A stretch of 64,000 nucleotides of DNA from Taibaiella chishuiensis (GTDB lineage Bacteria; Bacteroidota; Bacteroidia; Chitinophagales; Chitinophagaceae): assembly GCF_003014535.1 (NCBI RefSeq), contig NZ_PYGD01000003.1, positions 346,564-410,563 of the forward strand. The letters run 5' to 3'. A program made the position numbers and the translations under genes. The notes beneath the pieces were generated by a model. It had not been told where the DNA came from. It did no database searches and saw nothing but the letters and a program-made list of their open reading frames with translations. This document shows positions 35,016 through 44,613 of this stretch, piece after piece (within the stretch, counting starts at the first letter, position 1; each line of letters starts with the position of its first letter).

Positions 35016-35043
35016 AAAGCATGCCGTAAGGCATGCTTTTTTA
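35016..35043 (+). terminator. Intrinsic terminator after cspA
   Basis: A perfect 10-bp stem (AAAGCATGCC / GGCATGCTTT) with a GTAA loop and a T-run. Confidence 0.9.
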
Positions 35044-35077
35044 TTGGACTTTGCGTAGTGTAAATATACCCGATAGG

Positions 35078-35377
35078 CTATTGGCTGAGTTTTTCCAGCT
35101 TGAAGGCATCGAACTGGTGTTTGAAATCCTCCAGGTTGGCAGAGGTAATAATGCGGAACGGCGAGGTATTGAACATACGTCTCCGTTTCTGTTCCGCGTC
35201 GATGATGACGCCAAAACGCTCGCCCAGGAAGAAGGCTTCGATATTGATAACGGGCTCTTTCTTGGAGAAATAATAATACAGCCGGGCAGGAAGTCCCAGT
35301 TCCTTCTTCCATTTAATGCGTCCGCCGATGGCAGTGATCACTTTGCAGATCTCGTTCTGTAGTTTTTGCTTGTCCAT
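35078..35377 (-). CDS. Conserved small protein of unknown function
   Basis: 99 residues. Charged helix at the start (MDKQKLQNEICKVITAIGG), then beta-rich with RLYYYFSKKEPVINIEAFFLGERFGVII. No signal peptide or membrane segment. The codon use and absence of a better frame support a real gene. I do not recognise a family. Confidence 0.65.
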   Translation of the reverse strand: MDKQKLQNEICKVITAIGGRIKWKKELGLPARLYYYFSKKEPVINIEAFFLGERFGVIIDAEQKRRRMFNTSPFRIITSANLEDFKHQFDAFKLEKLSQ

Positions 35378-35566
35378 AATAACATCAATTTACCAGGGTA
35401 GCCGGATGGCACCCCAAATATACAGGTAAGCGACGTTTCTTGTTTCGATGGGGGACGGAACAGGGTGATTTATAACAAACCATTTTATTTTGTACTATAA
35501 GGAAATCCTATAATACAGGCATGCCGGTAAGGCTCCAAATCGTTGATGGTGCTACTTTTCCCGCAG

Positions 35567-36058
35567 TTAATTAACCAGTTGGTGGGTTTGTTTGATAATG
35601 CCCATAACAAAAATGCTTTGCAGGTGTCCCATGTTTTCGATCTGGCTCAGCTTGTTGACATGAAAGTCGTAATAAGCATCCATATTTTCGGCCACTACCT
35701 TCAGCATAAAGTCAAATTCGCCCGAGATGTTGTAACACTCGATTACCTCGTGCAGCTCATGAATGGTTTTGATAAACCGGGCCCCCGATCGCTTGTTATG
35801 TTCCTTCAGCGATACGTAACAGATCACCATCAATCCTTTTTTTACCTTGGTATGATCGACCAGCGCCACATACTGCCGGATGATGCCGCTGTCTTCCATA
35901 CGTTTAATGCGTTCGTGCACGGGGGTAGGGCTCAGGTGCACCGCCGCCGCGATATCGCGCACGGTCATCTTGGCGTTTTGCTGCAGCAGGCGCAGTATGG
36001 CGTAGTCCTTTTCATCCAGCAATACAGGCTGATCTTTTAACCCGGTTTTTTCTGCCAT
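35567..36058 (-). CDS. Lrp/AsnC-type transcription regulator
   Basis: 163 residues. N-terminal HTH (DYAILRLLQQNAKMTVRDIAAAVHLSPTPVHERIKRMEDSGII) and C-terminal RAM effector-binding domain (YCYV-type strand VICYVSLKEH and GEFDFMLKVV). It binds amino acids and DNA. It is divergent from ahcY, with two 12-bp repeats in between, so it may control itself and ahcY; this is inference. Confidence 0.93.
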   Translation of the reverse strand: MAEKTGLKDQPVLLDEKDYAILRLLQQNAKMTVRDIAAAVHLSPTPVHERIKRMEDSGIIRQYVALVDHTKVKKGLMVICYVSLKEHNKRSGARFIKTIHELHEVIECYNISGEFDFMLKVVAENMDAYYDFHVNKLSQIENMGHLQSIFVMGIIKQTHQLVN

Positions 36059-36077
36059 AAAATAGTCATTTGTTCTG

Positions 36078-36118
36078 TGAAATTACAGATTATTGATCAT
36101 TTGTACTGAAATTACAGA
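36078..36118. promoter_or_regulatory. Direct repeat between the Lrp gene and ahcY
   Basis: The 12-bp sequence TGAAATTACAGA occurs at 36078-36089 and 36107-36118, 29 bases apart (nearly three helical turns). It begins 20 bases before the Lrp ATG, in an AT-rich divergent promoter region. This layout suits an Lrp-type operator. Confidence 0.5.
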
Positions 36119-36181
36119 GCTATGCTAATAGTTTATTCTGATAAGCTATTTTTGCACATACTTTTTTAATTCATCTTATTT

Positions 36182-37507
36182 ATGTCAACAAGTTTGCAGA
36201 ATATCGATTTAAGCCTCCCGTACAAAGTTGCGGATATCAGCCTGGCTGAGTGGGGTCGTAAGGAAATCAGGTTGGCCGAGGCCGAAATGCCCGGACTGAT
36301 GAGCCTTCGCGCGGAATATGGCGCTCAGAAACCTTTAAAAGGTGCGCGTATCGCAGGTTGCCTGCACATGACCATCCAGACTGCAGTACTGATCGAAACC
36401 CTTACCGAACTGGGCGCCGAAGTACGCTGGAGCTCTTGCAATATCTTCTCTACCCAGGATCATGCCGCTGCTGCTATTGCTGCTACCGGTGTGCCTGTAT
36501 TTGCCTGGAAAGGTGAGACCAATGAAGAAGCGGAGTGGTGCATCGAGCAGACTTTATTCTTCGGTGCGGAAGATAAACCGCTGAACATGATCCTCGACGA
36601 TGGCGGCGACCTGACCAATATCGTTTTCGATAAATATCCCGAACTGATTGCCGGTATCAAAGGCCTGTCCGAAGAAACCACTACCGGTGTACACCGCCTG
36701 TACGAGCGCATGGCTAAAGGTACCCTGCCTATGCCTGCGATCAATATCAACGACAGCGTTACCAAATCCAAATTCGACAACAAATACGGTTGCCGCGAAT
36801 CGCTGGTAGATGCGATCCGTCGTGCTACTGATGTGATGATGGCTGGTAAAGTTGCGGTGGTAGCTGGTTTTGGCGATGTGGGTAAAGGTTCTGCCGATTC
36901 CCTGCGTGGCGCCGGTGCCCGTGTTATCGTTACCGAAATCGACCCGATCTGCGCGCTGCAGGCCGCTATGGAAGGTTTTGAAGTAAAGAAAATGAACGAC
37001 GCCATCAAAGAAGCCGATATCGTAGTAACCACTACCGGTTGCCGCGACATCATCAACGGCGAGCACTTCAAACTCATGAAGGATAAAGCGATCGTTTGTA
37101 ACATCGGTCACTTCGATATCGAGATCGATATGGAATGGCTGAACACTAACTACGGTCATACCAAAGATACCATCAAACCACAGGTTGACCTGTACAACAT
37201 CGATGGTAAAGAAGTGATCGTACTGGCCGAAGGCCGCCTGGTAAACCTGGGTTGCGCTACCGGTCACCCTTCTTTCGTAATGTCCAACTCCTTTACCAAC
37301 CAGGTACTGGCGCAGCTGGAACTGTGGCAGCACAGCGATAAATACGAAAACAAAGTGTATGTATTGCCTAAACACCTCGATGAGAAAGTAGCCCGCCTGC
37401 ACCTGGCCAAGATCGGTGTGGAACTGGATATACTTACCGATGCACAGTCATCGTACCTCGGTCTGTCTAAGGAAGGTCCTTTCAAACCGGAAATGTACCG
37501 TTACTAA
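36182..37507 (+). CDS. ahcY: S-adenosylhomocysteine hydrolase
   Basis: 441 residues. It splits S-adenosylhomocysteine into adenosine and homocysteine in the activated methyl cycle, in the cytoplasm. N-terminal substrate part ([27 protein letters not shown]), NAD-binding segment [20 protein letters not shown], and the C-terminal end KPEMYRY with the Lys-Tyr of the family. Complete for the short (non-plant) form. It lacks the 40-residue insertion of longer types. Confidence 0.97.
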   Translation: MSTSLQNIDLSLPYKVADISLAEWGRKEIRLAEAEMPGLMSLRAEYGAQKPLKGARIAGCLHMTIQTAVLIETLTELGAEVRWSSCNIFSTQDHAAAAIAATGVPVFAWKGETNEEAEWCIEQTLFFGAEDKPLNMILDDGGDLTNIVFDKYPELIAGIKGLSEETTTGVHRLYERMAKGTLPMPAININDSVTKSKFDNKYGCRESLVDAIRRATDVMMAGKVAVVAGFGDVGKGSADSLRGAGARVIVTEIDPICALQAAMEGFEVKKMNDAIKEADIVVTTTGCRDIINGEHFKLMKDKAIVCNIGHFDIEIDMEWLNTNYGHTKDTIKPQVDLYNIDGKEVIVLAEGRLVNLGCATGHPSFVMSNSFTNQVLAQLELWQHSDKYENKVYVLPKHLDEKVARLHLAKIGVELDILTDAQSSYLGLSKEGPFKPEMYRY

Positions 37508-37529
37508 TAGCTTATCCGTGCTTACACGG

Positions 37530-37565
37530 CAATGCCGGCGCTATCCAGCGCCGGCATTGTTTATT
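37530..37565 (+). terminator. Terminator after ahcY
   Basis: A perfect 12-bp stem (AATGCCGGCGCT / AGCGCCGGCATT) with a 4-base loop and GTTTATT. It also lies 20 bases past the stop of the converging T9SS gene. Confidence 0.75.
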
Positions 37566-37585
37566 CCCGGTATTTTTTCAAAGGC

Positions 37586-39034
37586 TTATTGCAGTACCAT
37601 TTTACGGGTAGCCACCGGCTCCTGGTCTACTACAAGCGTATAGAAATAGGCGCCCTGCGGCAACTTCGATCCGTCAAAGGTAATTTTGCCATAACCATTG
37701 CTGTTTATTTTGTACTCCTGCAGCACCTGGCCCGATGCGGCACTGATCACGATATAGGCATCCCGCTTCATCGTATTAATATTGTACGCAATCACGGTTT
37801 GTCCATTAGCAGGGTTAGGCGCATTCTGGTACAATTCATTACTGCCCGAAAGCTTTGCCTGGCTGAGCTTGTTTTCAAGCAACAGGTTCAGTTTGGCTTT
37901 TACCTCGGCCAGTTCTCGTTCCAGCCGGTCATTCCTTTCTTTTTCCACTTCATAGCTTTGTTTCAGCGCTTCAATTTCCAGCGCGGCATTGGCCCGCGTT
38001 ATCGGGATCTTGCTGTCCAGCACATAACCTTCTTCGTTGATCACCAGAATATTGCCCATCCCTCTTTCAAGTCTTTCGAAACGTACATCCGACAGTTTGC
38101 CATCTTCCTTATTGTGACCATCGCAGTATACATGCAGGTAGGCGGTAGGCTTCATGGTATTCCAGCCCAGCAGGCCGTCCAGGGTAAAGATGCCGCGGTC
38201 CTGGGCGGATGTTTTTATCCGGACGTCATCCTTGGTCAGTGTGCCGAAAATATTGTTGTTACCGATAATGTTGTTGCCGCTTACTTTCCAGTAGCAGGTA
38301 TCCGAACAGGAAGGACTGTTCATACAGGTACAGTCGTCCGGCGATCCGGGCCCGATCAGGGTGCTCTGTCCCGATGCCGATTGGATATTGGCCAGCAGGT
38401 TAAGGCCATGCGGATTGGATCCTGTTATCGGGTAATTATGAACCCGTACATTTATGGTGTGGGTGCCGGCGGTGAGCGTGATCGTAAATGGAGCGATAGG
38501 CGTAAAGGCAGTGAAATTTCCGGTTGCCGTACTGGCTACCTGGCTAAAGGCTATAGGGTTACCATCGATGTCGATTTGCGTGCAGAAGTTATCATTCGCG
38601 ATCTGGAGTGCAAAGGTAAAATCATCGTCCTGGCATACCCTGAAGTTGCGGCTCAGGGTCATACCATAACTCATAACCGGCTGACTGCCGGAGATGGTAT
38701 AGGTTCCGGAGTTGAGAAACGAGATCCACCCCGAAACGGAACTAAGGGGAGCCCACGCAGTATTGGCTACTCGGGCATTGGCCCCTATGGCAACTGCGCC
38801 GGGTACGGCGCTGCAATTCGGTGTAAGGTTCGAAACGAACCATTCAGGGTCGGGCTGGCCGTTGGGTACGAGGCTGTTGGCGACATAGTCATAGCCAGTA
38901 TTGATGTCCAGCGAGCTTACATTGTTACAGGGTTGTGCCGAAGCAGTAAAACCGGTAGCGGCAAACAGCAGGGCGGCTACGGTGGTGGCATGGCGCCGGA
39001 GCCGCTGTAAACGTTGGGATGTACGGTGTTTCAT
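37586..39034 (-). CDS. T9SS protein with a coiled-coil and sorting domain
   Basis: 482 residues. Signal peptide with a basic start (MKHRTSQRLQRLRRHATTVAALLFAATGF). Beta-rich N-terminal part to about 235, Cys pairs (CTCMNSPSCSDTCYW), and repeats of VSGNNIIGNNNIFGT-type seen in tail-fibre-like proteins. A heptad coiled-coil lies at about 345-390 (IEALKQSYEVEKERNDRLERELAEVKAKL), then a T9SS tail (LYQNAPNPANGQTVI). The coiled-coil suggests a trimeric or dimeric fibre. Surface role inferred; function unknown. Confidence 0.8.
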   Translation of the reverse strand: MKHRTSQRLQRLRRHATTVAALLFAATGFTASAQPCNNVSSLDINTGYDYVANSLVPNGQPDPEWFVSNLTPNCSAVPGAVAIGANARVANTAWAPLSSVSGWISFLNSGTYTISGSQPVMSYGMTLSRNFRVCQDDDFTFALQIANDNFCTQIDIDGNPIAFSQVASTATGNFTAFTPIAPFTITLTAGTHTINVRVHNYPITGSNPHGLNLLANIQSASGQSTLIGPGSPDDCTCMNSPSCSDTCYWKVSGNNIIGNNNIFGTLTKDDVRIKTSAQDRGIFTLDGLLGWNTMKPTAYLHVYCDGHNKEDGKLSDVRFERLERGMGNILVINEEGYVLDSKIPITRANAALEIEALKQSYEVEKERNDRLERELAEVKAKLNLLLENKLSQAKLSGSNELYQNAPNPANGQTVIAYNINTMKRDAYIVISAASGQVLQEYKINSNGYGKITFDGSKLPQGAYFYTLVVDQEPVATRKMVLQ

Positions 39035-39214
39035 AGTCTGTTTTTAATTGTGAATAAATGGTTTTTGTGTATGGTTAAAATTGTTATGTGAATATAGAAT
39101 ATTTTTCCTGTTTTATTTAGCGTTAATATTTTTGTATTTATAGTGTATTTAATTTACTAAGACAATAAGAAACGCCTGAGCTGCGTTTGGGGGATCAATC
39201 AAAAAAAATTACTC

Positions 39215-39757
39215 ATGAACCCGGAATCCCTGGAAATACTGGCCTACCCGGTAGGTCGCTTTGTTAGCCCCGCATCATATGATGCTGTTGCCCTGGGCAA
39301 ATGGATCAGTGTATTGGAGGCTTGCCCTAAATGGTACGATTACAGTATCGAAAACCTTGACGAGGCGCAACTGGACACGCCTTACCGGCCCGGGGGCTGG
39401 ACAGTAGCGCAGGTGGTGCATCATGTGGCCGATAGCCATATCAACGCCTATACGCGGCTTAAGCTGGCACTTACAGAAACGGCGCCGCTCATCAAACCTT
39501 ATGATGAAAAGCGCTGGGCGGAGCTCCCGGATGTGCAGTCGGTACCGGTTAATGTTTCCGTTACCCTGATCCATGCATTGCATCGCAGGTGGGTAGCGGC
39601 TTTGCGCGGACTTGAAGAAAAAGATTGGGAGCGAACTTATGTGCATCCGGAAGGCAACCGGGTGTTTCCCTTATGGGAAATGACGGCGATGTATGCCTGG
39701 CATAGCCGGCATCATTTCGAACATATCATGAAGCTGCGGGAGCGTATGGGCTGGTAA
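39215..39757 (+). CDS. YfiT-type bacillithiol transferase/DinB-fold protein
   Basis: 180 residues, DinB four-helix fold. Metal-binding His in VVHHVADSHIN and WHSRHHFEHI, as in YfiT, which is a zinc or nickel hydrolase-like S-transferase. TPYRPGGWTVAQV is typical of this group. It ends 4 bases before the converging methyltransferase gene. Confidence 0.9.
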   Translation: MNPESLEILAYPVGRFVSPASYDAVALGKWISVLEACPKWYDYSIENLDEAQLDTPYRPGGWTVAQVVHHVADSHINAYTRLKLALTETAPLIKPYDEKRWAELPDVQSVPVNVSVTLIHALHRRWVAALRGLEEKDWERTYVHPEGNRVFPLWEMTAMYAWHSRHHFEHIMKLRERMGW

Positions 39758-39761
39758 TCAA

Positions 39762-40526
39762 CTAAGGCATTGCGGTAATGAGCCGCAGTGCACAGGTAAA
39801 ATCAGGCTGTTGCCGGAAATGCCCGTACTGTCGGTCCCAGTCGCCGGAAGCCAGCGCCCCGGCCAGTCTTTGTACCAGTACTGCTTCGAGGCCTTCGGGC
39901 AGGAAGCCCCAGGCCGACTGGGCCTTCCTTACTGCTGGATCGAGAAAGGCCTCTGGCCTGCCGTAGAAGGCCTCCTGGAAGCCATCGGTACAGTCCAGGG
40001 GAACGGGAATGGCCTGCACGGTAGTATTGCCGCCCAGCGATGCACAAATGGAGGCAATGGAGGGATAACGGGCCTGTTCCACGGCAACCAGTTCGGGGAA
40101 GTACCGGGCATTCCAGAAGCGGTCGAGCGCATCGGGATCAAACGTAAGCACCAGTACCGGTCCGCGGCTTACGCGACGTAATTCGCGCAGGCCCTGGTGC
40201 CGGTCGGGCCAGTGGTGCAGGGTTACCATGGCCATGGCGGCGTCGAAACTCTGGTCGTCAAACGGAATGTTACCGGCCGTGCCGATCAGTGCGGGCCGTT
40301 TTCCCCTGGCCCTCCTTTGCTCCCGCATTACAGCCGATGGTTCGATAGCGACCACGTAACGGTCGTCGGGCTCGTACGAACCCGCGCCGGCGCCCATATT
40401 GAGCAGGGTAACGGCATCGCCCAAGGCCCGGTGTATATAGGCTGCAATACGCGGGTCTGTTTGCCGGAACTGTGCATAGTCCTGCCCGGAGGCGTTATAG
40501 TCGAATGCCGGATTGTTGGTGTGCAT
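39762..40526 (-). CDS. Class I SAM-dependent methyltransferase
   Basis: 254 residues. Rossmann fold: LLNMGAGAGSYE as motif I, VVAIEPSAVM as motif II, then GTAGNIPFDDQSFDAAMAMVTLHHWPD as post-motif. The rest carries a second domain of unknown target. Start chosen at ATG 40526 (MHTNNPAF); a longer frame reaching into the upstream gene has low-quality sequence for its first 53 codons. Confidence 0.85.
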   Translation of the reverse strand: MHTNNPAFDYNASGQDYAQFRQTDPRIAAYIHRALGDAVTLLNMGAGAGSYEPDDRYVVAIEPSAVMREQRRARGKRPALIGTAGNIPFDDQSFDAAMAMVTLHHWPDRHQGLRELRRVSRGPVLVLTFDPDALDRFWNARYFPELVAVEQARYPSIASICASLGGNTTVQAIPVPLDCTDGFQEAFYGRPEAFLDPAVRKAQSAWGFLPEGLEAVLVQRLAGALASGDWDRQYGHFRQQPDFTCALRLITAMP

Positions 40527-40584
40527 AGGATCGTTGTGGATAGGGTAGCGTAAAGAGGGGTAGCATGTGGTGGTGTCCCTGCCG

Positions 40585-41115
40585 TCAGGGTATGGTCGAA
40601 TAACCGCAGAATTTATAACCTTCCGGTGTTTCCATAAAGGAAAAGGCCTGTTGTAAACCTTCTGTTTCCTGCGAGGGATCAACAACCAGGAGTTGTACTT
40701 CCTTCTGGCGCGAAAGGCGCTCGGTACGGCGCATACAGGGCGCCTGGTACAAGTCCCGGTTCTGGGTATCGTCGGTAAACGTAAGCTTCGATGGGTCTTT
40801 CAGGCGGCTCTGCGATGCATCATTGAAGATCACCGGCAGGTTATGTTGCAGGAATTGTGCTACAGGTATAAATTTATCGTCGCCGGCGGGTGGCGCCTGC
40901 GCCTTGCAATCGCTGCACCAGATACAACCTGCAGATAAAGCCCGGATGGTGGCCGTGTCTCTTTGCAGTACTGCGTCGGCAAAACGGGACCAGGTTGCTT
41001 TAAACTGTTCCATGGCTTCCGTTTCCTGCACGGTGTTGTTCTGCGTTACCTGCATACTGCTTTGTGCATACAGGGCTGCGGGCAACAGCAGGAGGCATAA
41101 AAAAAGGTATTTCAT
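40585..41115 (-). CDS. Secreted protein of unknown function
   Basis: 176 residues. Signal peptide about 1-17 (LFLCLLLLPAALYAQ). The mature part starts with a helical EQFKATWSRFADAVLQRDTATIRALSAG, then a Cys-rich CIWCSDC and a later C (APCMRRT). The helical start followed by a curved beta part recalls the NTF2-like/SnoaL fold, but I do not recognise a named family. Probably periplasmic, with disulfides. Confidence 0.65.
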   Translation of the reverse strand: MKYLFLCLLLLPAALYAQSSMQVTQNNTVQETEAMEQFKATWSRFADAVLQRDTATIRALSAGCIWCSDCKAQAPPAGDDKFIPVAQFLQHNLPVIFNDASQSRLKDPSKLTFTDDTQNRDLYQAPCMRRTERLSRQKEVQLLVVDPSQETEGLQQAFSFMETPEGYKFCGYSTIP

Positions 41116-41283
41116 AGCGGGGTTTTAAACGGACCTTAAAGATACGACGCAGCAGGCATACCGGGTAAAGCCGTTTATGTATATACATTCTTTTTTGATC
41201 ATCAGCCGTATTGCCGGCAGCGCCGGGTAGCAATACTGGTTGTTTGTTGTATATTCAGGCCGTAAACCAAAACAAGCGCTACC

Positions 41284-42036
41284 ATGCAGGCCCATACCTT
41301 AGCCGAAGTGCTCCGGCATTTAGACACGATCATCGACCGTTGCCGGCAGCAAAACTCCCGTATCGGCTATTTCGCTTCTTTGTATAAAGCCATGACGCTT
41401 GGCGTGCAAACGGCTATAGAGCAGGGGGTATTCGACGACGGCCCCCGTATGGAACGCCTGGATGTGGCCTTTGCCAACCGCTACCTGGAGGCCTATACTC
41501 AATTCAGTACCGGGCAGATCGCTACACATGCCTGGATGCATGCCTTCAATGCGGCATCGCAGGATAAACTCTGTATCGTACAGCACCTCTTGCTGGGTAT
41601 CAATGCACATATCAATCTTGACCTGGGTATCGCGGCAGCAACGGTTACTACGCCTGCTACTATCCACGAACTACAGCATGATTTCCTGCTGATCAACAAT
41701 GTCATTGCAAATATCTATGCCCTGATGCAACGCAGGCTGAAACAGGTGTCCTGGCCGGTGCTTTTCCTGAGTACGCTCGATCCTGAACGGTCTGATGCAC
41801 TGATCAATTTCAGTATACAGAAAGCCCGGGATATGGCCTGGAGCAATGCCCTGCTGTTGTCTGCATCGCCCGATGCCGGTGATGCGGCCGTTATACAGGC
41901 TACCGATGGCGTTATTGCGGATGTGGCTACGGGTATCCAGAACCCCGGCGGGTTTACTAACTTACTGGTAAAGGGTATCCTGTTGTTCGAATCCAGAGAT
42001 GTGGCGAAGAACCTGGCGATCCTGAACGAAGCGTAA
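41284..42036 (+). CDS. DUF5995 protein
   Basis: 250 residues. Alpha-helical throughout. HLLLGINAHINLDLGIA in the middle and the start region RIGYFASLYKAMTLGVQTAIEQG match DUF5995. No signal peptide. Function unknown. The stop is 4 bases from the converging 42041 gene. Confidence 0.85.
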   Translation: MQAHTLAEVLRHLDTIIDRCRQQNSRIGYFASLYKAMTLGVQTAIEQGVFDDGPRMERLDVAFANRYLEAYTQFSTGQIATHAWMHAFNAASQDKLCIVQHLLLGINAHINLDLGIAAATVTTPATIHELQHDFLLINNVIANIYALMQRRLKQVSWPVLFLSTLDPERSDALINFSIQKARDMAWSNALLLSASPDAGDAAVIQATDGVIADVATGIQNPGGFTNLLVKGILLFESRDVAKNLAILNEA

Positions 42037-42040
42037 CAGC

Positions 42041-42826
42041 CTAGGGGAACCGGTCGGTATGGTTTTGGATAAAGTCAAAAAGATGTTCGGTTATCAGCTG
42101 CTGGTTAGCGCTGATATAATCTTCTGCCTGCCGGTAAACGGGGTTTTGCTGGTAGGCATTGCTGTAAGCCAGATAGCTTTTAAAATCATCGTCCCAGCCC
42201 GGGTATTGTTCCCGGGTTTCCTCACTGATCTGCCAGGCTGTTTGCAGCGCTGCTGCAAGTTCATGTAGTTGCAGGGTGCGCAGTTCCGCGGCCATCAGAT
42301 CGGGGGAGTACCGGATCGCATAAGTCAGCCCTTCCCAATATTCATAATCCAGCCAGTCGGTCAATGCGATCACGCAACGATGTACGGGGTTGAGCCCGCG
42401 CAATTCGGCTTCCACATACCAGGAAAAGTGGTGCAGGTCGTGCCGGGTATTGTCCTGCCGGTTGATAGGGATATCCTGTAGCAGCCTGCCAGCAATAGCA
42501 TGTACGGCATATTCCCGGTCTGCCTGCCAGCGGTGTAATGTGTACACAGTTTCTTGTTGCGCCACGCCGTCTATCAGGCGGTATTCCTGTTCCAGTTGGC
42601 TGATCGTTTGTGCAACGTCGTATTGTTTCCGGATCAGCAAAGGCAGGATGATAGCGTCTTCCAGCTTTGTAGCGGCGGAGACCCGGGCAAGGTACCGTTG
42701 CTGCAACAGCGCTGCAGCCTGTTCGATATCGCCGGCGCAGGACTCGAGCAGTTCCATACCTTCGGTATACCCAACGGGTATCTGTTGCCGTAAGATCTTT
42801 ACCTGTGCCAGTGCTTCCGGGTTCAT
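42041..42826 (-). CDS. Hypothetical protein with TS-N/UBA-like N-terminus
   Basis: 261 residues. The first 40 residues (VKILRQQIPVGYTEGMELLESCAGDIEQAAALLQQRY) resemble the UBA-like domain of elongation factor Ts. The rest is helical with Trp and Tyr-rich LTDWLDYEYWEGLTYAIRYSPD. Function unknown. Start chosen at ATG 42826; a longer frame to 42943 has a low-quality first 39 codons. Confidence 0.65.
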   Translation of the reverse strand: MNPEALAQVKILRQQIPVGYTEGMELLESCAGDIEQAAALLQQRYLARVSAATKLEDAIILPLLIRKQYDVAQTISQLEQEYRLIDGVAQQETVYTLHRWQADREYAVHAIAGRLLQDIPINRQDNTRHDLHHFSWYVEAELRGLNPVHRCVIALTDWLDYEYWEGLTYAIRYSPDLMAAELRTLQLHELAAALQTAWQISEETREQYPGWDDDFKSYLAYSNAYQQNPVYRQAEDYISANQQLITEHLFDFIQNHTDRFP

Positions 42827-42917
42827 AGGGTGTCGGGTTATGGGTGTGCGCTCCTGTAAAAGTAAGCTATACCGGTAATTATAAATTGCCAGGGTACCTG
42901 CCGGGTAAGGTTTTGGG

Positions 42918-42966
42918 GGAAATAAATAAACAGGCGCCGGCAATATAAAAATTGCCGGCGCCTGTT
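42918..42966 (-). terminator. Terminator after T9SS paralogue A
   Basis: A 16-bp perfect stem (AACAGGCGCCGGCAAT and its complement) with a 6-base loop, followed on the minus strand by TATTTATTT. It lies 14 bases past the stop. Confidence 0.9.
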
Positions 42967-42979
42967 CTGCTGTTTTACT

Positions 42980-44539
42980 TTACTGTTTTATAAAACTTTG
43001 CCTGTGGGCAAGGTGCTGTTCCCGGTCTTTTATTTCCAGGAAATAGATGCCGGCATGAAGCCTGCTTACATCGATCGCATCTTCTTTTTTACTGGAAGCT
43101 GCAACCAGGACCAAACGGCCGGAAGCATCGTAGATACGGCATTGCAGGCTGTTCGTTGGCTGGCCGGTTTGTACGCGGTAATGGAGTGTGTTGCCCGCGG
43201 GGGTGGGGTATACAAGGATGTCCAGGTTGTTTTTAGCGCGGTCGCTTATCCCGGTTTTACCATCTTCATAGTCTTCGTAATAGTAGTTGTAGACGTCTGA
43301 TTTTAATACATTGTTGATATTGCCGTTGCCTATGTTATATTCCCCATATTGTGTTTTGTTTTTATTGCTGTCGTAGGTCCAGGTTTGCAGGTTTACGATC
43401 CGGCCGCTGATATGATTTTTCATTGAATCCGGAAGCCCTGCGGCATTTAAGGTAATCTCAGAGTGTAGTTGTTCTCTAAATGTATTTGCTGCCGGATCCC
43501 AGATGCCGTAAACATACATGGTACAGTAATCCCCTGTATAGAGGTATCCTACCAGGGTGTTGTTAACCCAGGCGCCGGTGGTGTTGTTATAGGTTTGTTG
43601 GGTTTGGCTGTAAATTTTCCCGGCGGGAGTATAAACATACAATGTTCTCGAAGAAGGAATATGATTGGGTTCTGTATACCGGGTGTAATCCACTATTCTA
43701 TTGGCGGTATCATAGGTATAAGCGCCTGTAGCCGTCGATATAACGGAGCTGCTGCTTATGTTGCTTATGCTGCTGTCCCGGGCGGTCAAAAGGTCGGAAG
43801 GGGTGTTATAAAGAAAATAAGTGCGCACAATATCCTTCATCCCCGGCGTGCTCAGGTCGTTTTCAGAGTAAGTCATTTCCCTACGGCCGGTTGCACCGTA
43901 TTGTGTTGTGGATACACTGTATTGTAAAACACCGGCGGTCATTCGTGCGCTGGTGTCCCGCATGGTTTGACCGGCTTCGTTCAGTTGCATATCCTGGTAG
44001 TTCCAGTCCGAACCCGCAGGATTACCGATCAGGCTGGTTCCGTTTTTAATATTGTTATTTGTATGATAGCTGAGCCAATACTGTTGCGTAATACCACCGG
44101 CAGGGTTATAACGTTTACTGTTGCTAAGCCCGTTATTGCTATTGAATTGCTGGCCGTACAGGGGGTAAGCAATTGCAAAATTATCGGATTTAAGAAAGGA
44201 GAAAGCGGTATCGAACTCCGCAACGGTTTGCACATTGTAGGCGGCTCTTACTGGCGAAGCGCCGCGTGTTCCGCTATATACATAACGGGTACTATCCTGC
44301 AGTTCCGGTGCGGCATTGCCGTTGCTGGTTCTGTAGGCACTGGCGATCATTCTCTGCGTAATCAGGGTTGGTTTTTTGCCTTCGGCAGGATCAGGTTTTT
44401 TGCTGTACAGTTCAAAGTATTTACCCGCAAACACTTTTTCCTGGGTCAGGGGGCGGAAGGGCTGGCCGTATTGTTGTGGTTGGGCCATTGCCGCGAGGGG
44501 CAGCATGCAGGCCGAAAGGAACAGGATTTTCTTGTTCAT
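42980..44539 (-). CDS. T9SS sorting-domain protein, tandem paralogue A
   Basis: 519 residues. Signal peptide 1-19 (MNKKILFLSACMLPLAAMAQ). The N-terminal part is RPLTQEKVFAGKYFELYSKKPDP; the middle has repeated YxxNxxxxI/V-x-Y-T modules (YTYDTANRIVDYTRYTEP, YVYTPAGKIYSQTQQTYN) that resemble YD-like repeats. The C-terminal ~75 residues form a type A sorting domain (VYPTPAGNTLHY ... HRQSFIKQ). Probably surface-located. The paralogue at 44614 is the same length. Function unknown. Confidence 0.8.
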   Translation of the reverse strand: MNKKILFLSACMLPLAAMAQPQQYGQPFRPLTQEKVFAGKYFELYSKKPDPAEGKKPTLITQRMIASAYRTSNGNAAPELQDSTRYVYSGTRGASPVRAAYNVQTVAEFDTAFSFLKSDNFAIAYPLYGQQFNSNNGLSNSKRYNPAGGITQQYWLSYHTNNNIKNGTSLIGNPAGSDWNYQDMQLNEAGQTMRDTSARMTAGVLQYSVSTTQYGATGRREMTYSENDLSTPGMKDIVRTYFLYNTPSDLLTARDSSISNISSSSVISTATGAYTYDTANRIVDYTRYTEPNHIPSSRTLYVYTPAGKIYSQTQQTYNNTTGAWVNNTLVGYLYTGDYCTMYVYGIWDPAANTFREQLHSEITLNAAGLPDSMKNHISGRIVNLQTWTYDSNKNKTQYGEYNIGNGNINNVLKSDVYNYYYEDYEDGKTGISDRAKNNLDILVYPTPAGNTLHYRVQTGQPTNSLQCRIYDASGRLVLVAASSKKEDAIDVSRLHAGIYFLEIKDREQHLAHRQSFIKQ

Positions 44540-44613
44540 GTAAAGGTGTTATTTATCTATAGGGTGCAAAAAAATATAAAGTGGATTCAAACGATAACAA
44601 AAAATCGGTGCGC

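Noticed and set aside
37532..39010. Plus-strand frame of 492 codons opposite the T9SS coiled-coil gene
   Set aside because: The minus-strand gene has a signal peptide, coiled-coil and sorting domain; the opposite frame has none.
42929..42966. Long palindrome considered as a mobile-element end
   Set aside because: It is followed by a T-run and sits right after a gene stop; a terminator explains it. No transposase is near.
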